Source of the DNA: an uncultured bacterium
GTDB taxonomy: Bacteria; Cyanobacteriota; Vampirovibrionia; Gastranaerophilales; Gastranaerophilaceae
Assembly: GCA_900554385.1 (NCBI GenBank)
Contig: USHE01000114.1
Coordinates: forward strand, 1 to 5,851
Direction: 5' to 3'
Length of the DNA stretch: 5,851 nucleotides
Below are positions 1-4,281 of this stretch, in pieces. Within the stretch, counting starts at the first letter, position 1; each line of letters starts with the position of its first letter. A program made the position numbers and the translations under genes. Below the pieces are notes generated by a model that saw only the letters and a program-made list of their open reading frames with translations, was not told where the DNA came from and made no database searches.

Positions 1-1209
1 TACTAAAGACGGAGTATTTTTTGTATACTCTGTATTATGCTTATCGCCTGAGAAATGAATAGGACTAAATTTTGTATTACCTTCAGTATCCGAAACAACA
101 TTAAAGTGTTTGCTTGTAAAACTCCAACTGTTATTGAAAGTTCTAGAACCTTCTTCGTTCAACTCGATAATAGAAAATTCGAGATAAGCCTGTGGTTGTT
201 TTTTGTCACTGGTTTCTATAAATTCTTTAATCATATCGATTTGTTGAGCAGAACCGCCAACTATATTAACGGTACCAAGCTGTGTATAATAAGCAACAGA
301 CAAGCTGCCCAAAGCTAAAGCTGACGCACCTTCTCCACCGCCGGCATCTCCTGAAACTGTACAAGCTACAGTACCTTCACCAAGAACAATTCCGTCGCCG
401 CTGCTTGAAGAAGATGCCGCACCGGTCATAACACCTGCCGCACCACCGGTCGAACTTCCGCCGCCTGCACTAGGAAGCAGCAAATCACAAATCATAGTTG
501 CCATAGCTTCCGGAGTTGTATGGTTTACCTTAAAGGATGTTGTTATAGGTTTTTTATCAAATTGTTCAACAATCTTTCTTGCAATATCTATATTTTCTTT
601 TGAACCAAATATAATCAACTCGTTTGTTGCAGGGTTAGTTGTAACCATACTTACAGAAGAAAGCCCGGATCTTTTAACACCAAAAATATTTGAATTCAAA
701 AATTCGGCAATAGCAGCAGCGTTGACATATTTAACAGGCAATACGGTCATTGGCTGTTTTGCAACATTGGTTTTATCACCAGGAGTTGTAATGATAAGCG
801 TATTATCTTCTAATACGTAGTTCAAATCTGAAGATTCCAATACCATATTAAATGCTGAATTTAGCGGTACATTTACTAAATCCATTGTTATTGTACCGTT
901 TACATTTGCCTTAAATATAATATTTAATCCGGCTTTATCGGCAAACATACGCAAGACCTGCTTAACATCAGAATCTCTCAAACTCAAATTTATAGGGATA
1001 TTACGATCAGTTATGCTAATCTTCCCATACAAATCCAATACTGAAGGTTCAACACCTCTCAATACCGGTCTATCACTTGTATAACCCTCAGTGCTACTAA
1101 ATGACAAGAGGTTTTTCAAATCTCTTGCACCGGCAATTGTCATTGTATTTGATAATGCAAATGCTAACAAAATCATTGTAGTAGATATTTTTTTAACCGT
1201 ATTTTTCAT
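1..1209 (-). CDS. Type IV pilus / type II secretion secretin (PilQ/GspD-like), 3' end cut by window
   Basis: This frame is open for 403 codons from the ATG at 1209 to the left edge, so the C-terminal part is missing. Secretins form the multimeric outer-membrane gate for pili or secreted proteins. Residues 1-28 are a signal peptide (basic start, hydrophobic core, Ala-Gly-Ala before the likely cut). Residues about 64-143 match an N0/STN domain (INLSLRDSDVKQVLRMFADK, then an NGTITMDLVNVPLNSAF segment). Residues about 152-222 are an N1 ring domain (VLPVKYVNAAAIAEFL, NELIIFGSKENID, IVEQFDKKP). Residues about 223-337 are a second N1-type repeat split by a Gly/Ser-rich insert at about 248-292. The secretin domain begins near 338 (QPQAYLEFSIIELNEEGSR). 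An AGGAG ribosome site at 1215-1219, 5 nt from the ATG, fixes the start. The gene lies 22 nt after the lipoprotein gene and is probably cotranscribed with it. The family is clear, but whether it serves a pilus or type II secretion is not. Confidence 0.9.
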   Translation of the reverse strand, partial: MKNTVKKISTTMILLAFALSNTMTIAGARDLKNLLSFSSTEGYTSDRPVLRGVEPSVLDLYGKISITDRNIPINLSLRDSDVKQVLRMFADKAGLNIIFKANVNGTITMDLVNVPLNSAFNMVLESSDLNYVLEDNTLIITTPGDKTNVAKQPMTVLPVKYVNAAAIAEFLNSNIFGVKRSGLSSVSMVTTNPATNELIIFGSKENIDIARKIVEQFDKKPITTSFKVNHTTPEAMATMICDLLLPSAGGGSSTGGAAGVMTGAASSSSSGDGIVLGEGTVACTVSGDAGGGEGASALALGSLSVAYYTQLGTVNIVGGSAQQIDMIKEFIETSDKKQPQAYLEFSIIELNEEGSRTFNNSWSFTSKHFNVVSDTEGNTKFSPIHFSGDKHNTEYTKNTPSLV

Positions 1210-1231
1210 TGCTGCTCCTGCTTATTTAAGT

Positions 1232-1921
1232 TTATTTCTTTATATTTCCTGCTCCGCCGAACTTACTTGATAAATTCGAAACTTCATTGTAATTAAGCCC
1301 CTCATCTTTTGCTATAAGTTCGCCGACCCCGGCCTTATAGACATTTGAGCCTAGCTGAACCGTAACTGTTTTTGGACTTATTGCTAATATTTTATACCCG
1401 TTTATTACATCACCGGATCTGACCAGATAATCCGTATTTTCAATATTAATTATTGCAGACGGATTATACTTATCAAACATTATACCTGAGATTTTAGTAG
1501 TGACAATTTTAGAAGCATCACTATCTTTTTCAGAACCTGATGGAGGGTCTGGTAAATCAAACTTAGGCAACTCATTCTTTTGAACAACAGTCTGCGCTGA
1601 AGAATCGTTTGTAGGCACAAAAGGATTAGCTCTACCAACAGAATCCAAACTAAGTGAAACCATTTTATCATTACCTGAATCTGTTTCAATATCAACGACA
1701 TTCCCAACAGCGCCAGGCGTTTCTGAAGGAATATTTATACCAGCCTGTCCGGCTTCCGGAACATCAGCACCTTCGATAGGAGCCTGCGGCATATCAGCCT
1801 CGCCTGCGGTATCAGTATTTCCGCCGGCACAACCTGTCATTGTAAACATTAGCCCGACAAACAATATTGACAACAATAATGTTCCAATTTTCTTTTGTAA
1901 AACTATTCCCTTATTAATCAT
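1232..1921 (-). CDS. PilP-like type IV pilus / secretion lipoprotein
   Basis: This is a 229-residue lipoprotein when read from the ATG at 1921. A GTG at 1939 would add six residues, and neither start has a good ribosome site; I prefer the ATG because it gives a normal signal peptide. A basic, hydrophobic N-terminus ends in a lipobox-like MTGC with Cys31, so it should be exported and lipid-anchored. Residues 32-95 are a Pro/Ala/Glu-rich linker of low complexity. GRANPFVP at about 96-103 resembles the (G)RRDPF-P motif of PilP proteins. Residues about 144-204 form a small beta domain (KISGIMFDKYNPSAIINIEN, YLVRSGDVINGYKILAISP, VTVQLGSNVYKAG), as in PilP/GspC connectors, which dock onto the N-domains of the secretin. 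The downstream secretin gene supports this role. Unlike the classical pilMNOPQ cluster, no pilM, pilN or pilO lies upstream. Sequence similarity to PilP is modest, so the name is an inference from motif, fold and context. Confidence 0.75.
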   Translation of the reverse strand: MINKGIVLQKKIGTLLLSILFVGLMFTMTGCAGGNTDTAGEADMPQAPIEGADVPEAGQAGINIPSETPGAVGNVVDIETDSGNDKMVSLSLDSVGRANPFVPTNDSSAQTVVQKNELPKFDLPDPPSGSEKDSDASKIVTTKISGIMFDKYNPSAIINIENTDYLVRSGDVINGYKILAISPKTVTVQLGSNVYKAGVGELIAKDEGLNYNEVSNLSSKFGGAGNIKK

Positions 1922-1973
1922 ACCTGTATTCTGTTCCACTCTCTTTACGTTAATACTTATAAGTTACATTTTG

Positions 1974-2005
1974 ATTATATAAAAATATCTTTATTTGTGT
2001 ATCAA
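1974..2005 (-). promoter_or_regulatory. Candidate sigma70-type promoter for the lipoprotein-secretin operon
   Basis: On the minus strand TTGATA (2005-2000) is followed after 18 nt by TATATA (1981-1976), or after 20 nt by a perfect TATAAT (1979-1974). A start point near 1967 would leave a leader of about 45 nt before the ATG at 1921. The 203-nt gap between the kinase stop and this ATG is otherwise very AT-rich and holds no open frame of note. AT-rich sequence yields such boxes by chance, so confidence is moderate. Confidence 0.5.
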
Positions 2006-2090
2006 TTATTTAGTGTATTTAATTAGAAATTCTTTTTATTTATACACAATAATAACAAATAAAATTCTATCACACATACTAATAAAAGGC

Positions 2091-2116
2091 AAAAACTTAT
2101 ACTTTATTAAGTTTTT
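2091..2116 (-). terminator. Weak AT-rich hairpin after the kinase gene
   Basis: A perfect 9-bp inverted repeat (AAAAACTTA / TAAGTTTTT, loop of 8 nt) starts 8 nt after the kinase stop codon. The T-run is part of the stem: five T on the minus strand and seven on the plus strand (2112-2118). With only one G-C pair it would be a weak intrinsic terminator at best. Its position supports the role, but it could be a chance feature of AT-rich DNA. Confidence 0.4.
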
Positions 2117-2124
2117 TTAATATT

Positions 2125-2982
2125 TTATCTGAAATTATTAGTAATTGCATGCATATATTCAAGAATTTCAGAAAAATAAAGTAAATCAGCATTTCCGTTC
2201 AACACGAGATCTGCTTCGCTTCGGAATGGTCTTACATACTTTTCTCCTGCGTGAGCGATATAATCCCAGTGTTTAAGAGCATTTTCAACACTTTGATTAC
2301 GTTCATTGCAAGCCCTTGACATGAATCTTTCTTTTCTAATTGAATTATCTGATTCGACGTAAATTTTTACATCAAAAATATCTTTAACCTGTTCATACAT
2401 AGTTGCGATACCTTCAACGACGATAATTTTTTGAGAATTTATTTGTTGAGCGTGAGGCAAAGAAACCCCTGTACCATTTGGCAAGTACATAGGTATCATC
2501 ACATCGTTTCCCTCTGATAACTGCCTTAAATCTTCTTGCAAGATATCCAGCTGAAAACTTGTCGGGGCATCTACGTCATAACCATTATCCCTTAAGTTAT
2601 CAAAACTTCCATATTTTTTTATAAGAGCAGAAATATCGTTAAAATAATTATCTGTACTAAGGACAGAAACCGGCATATTGAACTGTTCTATAATCTTTTT
2701 TATTTCTTTACAAATTGTAGATTTTCCTGACGCTGATTCCCCTGTAATACCAACAAGAAGTCTTTTATGCGGATTGTTAATCAAACGCTTTGAAAACCTT
2801 GTTATAAAAGCAGAATTAACATCAAGAAACACGGGATTTTCACACTTTTTATCAAACGAAAGAATTTGGCGAAACTTCGTTTGCAAATAGAATACCAGAA
2901 GCTCCCTGCCTGTACGTGAATTAAAATCGGGCTTCAGTATTTTATCTGTAGAATTTAATTCTTTATCTATTAATAATTTCAT
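2125..2982 (-). CDS. P-loop kinase of the uridine kinase / phosphoribulokinase family with N-terminal extension
   Basis: This 285-residue protein is probably a cytosolic nucleoside or small-metabolite kinase using ATP or GTP. A Walker A loop lies at 81-89 (GESASGKST) after a hydrophobic strand. The STDNYFND stretch at 109-116 matches the uridine kinase S-DNYY-D motif with its catalytic Asp. DAPTSFQLDILQEDLRQL at 138-155 matches the family's D-P-(A/S)F--D-L--DL. IIVVEGIATMY at about 186-196 is the Walker B-like strand, and DVKIYVESD at 204-212 with the following Arg-rich helix (RKERFMSR) matches the lid region. Typical Udk is about 210 residues with the P-loop near residue 15; here about 70 residues precede it, and I do not recognise them. 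The substrate is therefore uncertain: uridine/cytidine salvage is the default. The ATG at 2982 has an AAAGGAAG ribosome site just upstream. The gene stands alone between two terminator-like hairpins. Confidence 0.8.
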   Translation of the reverse strand: MKLLIDKELNSTDKILKPDFNSRTGRELLVFYLQTKFRQILSFDKKCENPVFLDVNSAFITRFSKRLINNPHKRLLVGITGESASGKSTICKEIKKIIEQFNMPVSVLSTDNYFNDISALIKKYGSFDNLRDNGYDVDAPTSFQLDILQEDLRQLSEGNDVMIPMYLPNGTGVSLPHAQQINSQKIIVVEGIATMYEQVKDIFDVKIYVESDNSIRKERFMSRACNERNQSVENALKHWDYIAHAGEKYVRPFRSEADLVLNGNADLLYFSEILEYMHAITNNFR

Positions 2983-2996
2983 AACTTCCTTTATTG

Positions 2997-3014
2997 ACTT
3001 TATAAAAATAAAGT
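2997..3014 (-). repeat. Perfect 7-bp inverted repeat in the kinase leader
   Basis: ACTTTAT, four T and ATAAAGT form a perfect 7-bp hairpin on the minus strand, ending 6-7 nt before the ribosome binding site of the kinase gene. It could be an operator or a leader hairpin affecting translation. It has only one G-C pair, so the RNA stem would be weak. Confidence 0.35.
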
Positions 3015-3065
3015 ATGTTTAAAATAATACACAAGAAAAAAAAAAATTGCTAGTCCATGAAAAAA

Positions 3066-3094
3066 TTTATATCAAATGTAACATTTTTAAACAA
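3066..3094 (-). promoter_or_regulatory. Weak promoter candidate for the kinase gene
   Basis: Reading leftward, TTGTTT (3094-3089) is followed after 17 nt by TATAAA (3071-3066), just beyond the rplR terminator. This would give a leader of roughly 75 nt. An alternative -10 (TATTAT, 3029-3024) lies closer to the gene but has only a poor -35 (TAGCAA, 3052-3047), separated by a spacer made mostly of an 11-nt T run. The terminator on the upstream side means a promoter must lie somewhere in 2983-3094, but which box is used cannot be settled by eye. Confidence 0.35.
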
Positions 3095-3126
3095 AAAACG
3101 CACCCTCGAAAAGAAGGTGCGTTTTT
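3094..3126 (-). terminator. Strong intrinsic terminator after rplR
   Basis: Arms AAAAACGCACC (3094-3104) and GGTGCGTTTTT (3116-3126) form a perfect 11-bp stem around an 11-nt loop. On the minus strand a GC-rich core is followed by six T, 18 nt after the rplR stop codon. The A/T flanks are symmetrical, so it could also stop plus-strand transcripts, although I see no plus-strand gene. It closes the rplF-rplR unit where rpsE would normally follow. Confidence 0.9.
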
Positions 3127-3144
3127 AAATTATTTTTGGCTTGA

Positions 3145-3513
3145 TTAGAAGCACAAACCTGCTTCACGAGCAGCATCAGCAAGAGCCTGAATACGTCCGT
3201 GATACAAGAAACCGCCTCTATCAAATACAACACATTCAATACCGGCTTTTTTAGCTTTTTCAGCGATAGCAGCACCGACAACTTTTGCAGCATCGATATT
3301 ACCACCGTGAGGTAATTTTTCTTTAAGGTCTTTGTCAACTGAAGATGCAGAAGCCAATGTTACGTGGTTTTCATCATCAATCAATTGAGCATAAATGTGT
3401 TTTGTAGATCTATAAACTGCCAATCTAGGAAATTCTTTAGTTCCGGAGAGTTTAACTCGTATAGACTGGTGTCTTTTTTGAACTTGTGGTTTTCTTTCTT
3501 TTCTTTTAATCAT
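3145..3513 (-). CDS. rplR: 50S ribosomal protein L18
   Basis: This is a complete 122-residue L18, the usual bacterial length. L18 binds 5S rRNA with L5 and helps place it in the central protuberance of the 50S subunit. The basic N-terminus (MIKRKERKPQVQKRHQSIR) is the RNA-binding tail. It is followed by the conserved RLAVYRSTKHIYAQLIDD core, then AAKVVGAAIAEKA, the VVFDRGGFLYHGR signature and ALADAAREAGLCF at the C-terminus; Cys121 is a small departure from the usual AGL-(K/D/E)-F. The ATG at 3513 follows an AAAGGAC ribosome site about 9 nt upstream. The gene comes 98 nt after rplF, longer than the few tens of bases usual in spc operons, and is followed by a terminator instead of rpsE. It is probably cotranscribed with rplF. 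Confidence 0.97.
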   Translation of the reverse strand: MIKRKERKPQVQKRHQSIRVKLSGTKEFPRLAVYRSTKHIYAQLIDDENHVTLASASSVDKDLKEKLPHGGNIDAAKVVGAAIAEKAKKAGIECVVFDRGGFLYHGRIQALADAAREAGLCF

Positions 3514-3530
3514 TTTCTTTTGTCCTTTCT

Positions 3531-3573
3531 GCCCAAACCTTCTTGATTACCACAACCAAGGGTTTATACGGGC
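3531..3573 (-). promoter_or_regulatory. Long interrupted hairpin in the rplF-rplR spacer
   Basis: Read on the minus strand, four paired blocks fold into one stem: GCCC with GGGC, AAACC with GGTTT, and CTTGGTT with AATCAAG (one G-U pair), closing on a GTGGT loop. That is 16 pairs, interrupted by a 4-nt bulge (GTAT) on one side and a 2-nt bulge (AA) on the other. The stem ends about 5 nt before the AAAGGAC ribosome site of rplR, so it could govern L18 translation, bind a ribosomal protein or be an RNA processing site. It has no terminal T-run, so it is not a typical terminator. The pairing is seen directly; any function is inferred. Confidence 0.5.
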
Positions 3574-3611
3574 TAATTTGTTTTCCCGAAACACCGGTTA
3601 AAAACTACTTA

Positions 3612-4151
3612 TTATTTTTTACCTGCTTTACCGGCTTTACGTCTAATGTATTCACCTTCATATTTAACACCTTTTCCTTTGTAAACTTCAGGTGGACGTT
3701 TAGATCTGATGAAAGCAGCTACATCACCAACTGTTTGTTTATTAGCACCTTTAACAGTGATTTTTGTATTTGCTTCAACTGTAATTGTAATACCTTCCGG
3801 GGGTTCAACTACAACAGGGTGTGAAAAGCCCAATGAAAGGTTAAGATTTTTACCTTCCATATTAGCACGGTAACCAACACCTTGAATTTCAAGTTTCTTT
3901 TCGAAAGCGTGTTTTACGCCGTGAACTGCATTAGCGATAAGAGTTCTTGACAAGCCGTGCAAAGAACGGGCTTCTCTTGAATCGTCAACTCTTGTTACGA
4001 TAATGTGATTATCTTCAACTTTAACGTTAATTTCAGGACGAACAGCAACAACTTCTGTGCCGTTTGGACCTGTAACAGTTACTTGATGATCTTCAATTTT
4101 AACTTCCACGCCTTGTGGAATTTCGATAGGTAATTTACCGATACGTGACAT
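3612..4151 (-). CDS. rplF: 50S ribosomal protein L6
   Basis: This is a complete 179-residue L6, the typical bacterial length. L6 has two similar alpha/beta domains and binds 23S rRNA near the sarcin-ricin loop. The N-terminal MSRIGKLPIEIPQGVEV and VTVTGPNG segments are diagnostic; many bacteria have GPKG at the second site. The RSLHGLSRTLIANAVHGV helix, the KKLEIQGVGYRANMEG linker, LGFSHPVVVEPPEG and the C-terminal AFIRSKRPPEVYKGKGVKY signature follow in order, ending in a basic tail. The frame is open to an ATG at 4214, but that site lies at the predicted transcription start and the extra residues are unlike L6. The ATG at 4151 has an AAGGAG ribosome site and gives the canonical N-terminus. 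Upstream there is an unrelated coiled-coil gene instead of rpsH. Confidence 0.97.
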   Translation of the reverse strand: MSRIGKLPIEIPQGVEVKIEDHQVTVTGPNGTEVVAVRPEINVKVEDNHIIVTRVDDSREARSLHGLSRTLIANAVHGVKHAFEKKLEIQGVGYRANMEGKNLNLSLGFSHPVVVEPPEGITITVEANTKITVKGANKQTVGDVAAFIRSKRPPEVYKGKGVKYEGEYIRRKAGKAGKK

Positions 4152-4158
4152 TTGTTTT

Positions 4159-4164
4159 CTCCTT
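4159..4164 (-). promoter_or_regulatory. rplF ribosome binding site that decides the start
   Basis: AAGGAG on the minus strand lies 7 nt before the ATG at 4151. It picks this codon over the in-frame ATG at 4214. It directly abuts a TACCAA block that can pair with an upstream TTGGTA in the leader. Confidence 0.85.
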
Positions 4165-4211
4165 TTGGTATATTTGTAAACGATTTCAGGTCTTTCTACC
4201 AATTGCACCTG
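4165..4211 (-). promoter_or_regulatory. Possible pseudoknot leader of rplF
   Basis: On the minus strand CAGGT (4211-4207) can pair with ACCTG (4191-4187), and TTGGTA (4202-4197), inside that loop, can pair with TACCAA (4170-4165). The two helices (5 and 6 bp) interlock as an H-type pseudoknot whose second helix touches the AAGGAG ribosome site. Such folds are used by ribosomal proteins to control their own mRNA. Helices this short can arise by chance, so this is a candidate only. Confidence 0.35.
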
Positions 4212-4219
4212 CATAAATC

Positions 4220-4247
4220 ATTTTATACCAAAAAATCTCATTGTCAA
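4220..4247 (-). promoter_or_regulatory. Strong sigma70-type promoter for rplF-rplR
   Basis: A perfect TTGACA (4247-4242) is separated by 16 nt from TAAAAT (4225-4220); the overlapping TATAAA (4227-4222) is preceded by TGG, an extended -10 element. The predicted start near 4213 gives a leader of about 60 nt. It lies between the coiled-coil gene stop and rplF, so the two ribosomal genes need no upstream spc promoter. Confidence 0.75.
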
Positions 4248-4281
4248 AGCAAAATAACGTTAAATTACAAATAATTAAGAA

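Noticed and set aside
55..318. Plus-strand frame of 87 codons
   Set aside because: It lies opposite the secretin gene, whose frame has clear domain matches; the plus-strand product has no recognisable features.
3057..3129. Short plus-strand frame starting at the ATG at 3057
   Set aside because: It runs through the terminator hairpin, has no ribosome site and encodes only 23 residues without features.
3543..3824. Plus-strand frame of 93 codons rich in Phe and Asn
   Set aside because: It is the antisense shadow of rplF and the structured spacer; its composition is an artefact of the opposite strand.
4152..4214. Longer rplF start at the ATG at 4214, adding 21 residues
   Set aside because: It falls at the predicted transcription start, has no ribosome site, and the added residues are unlike any L6 N-terminus; the ATG at 4151 has AAGGAG and the canonical MSRIGK.
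4261..4281. Terminator for the coiled-coil gene
   Set aside because: Only a 5-bp all-AT stem (AATTA/TAATT) is visible, with no G-C pairs and no proper T-run.
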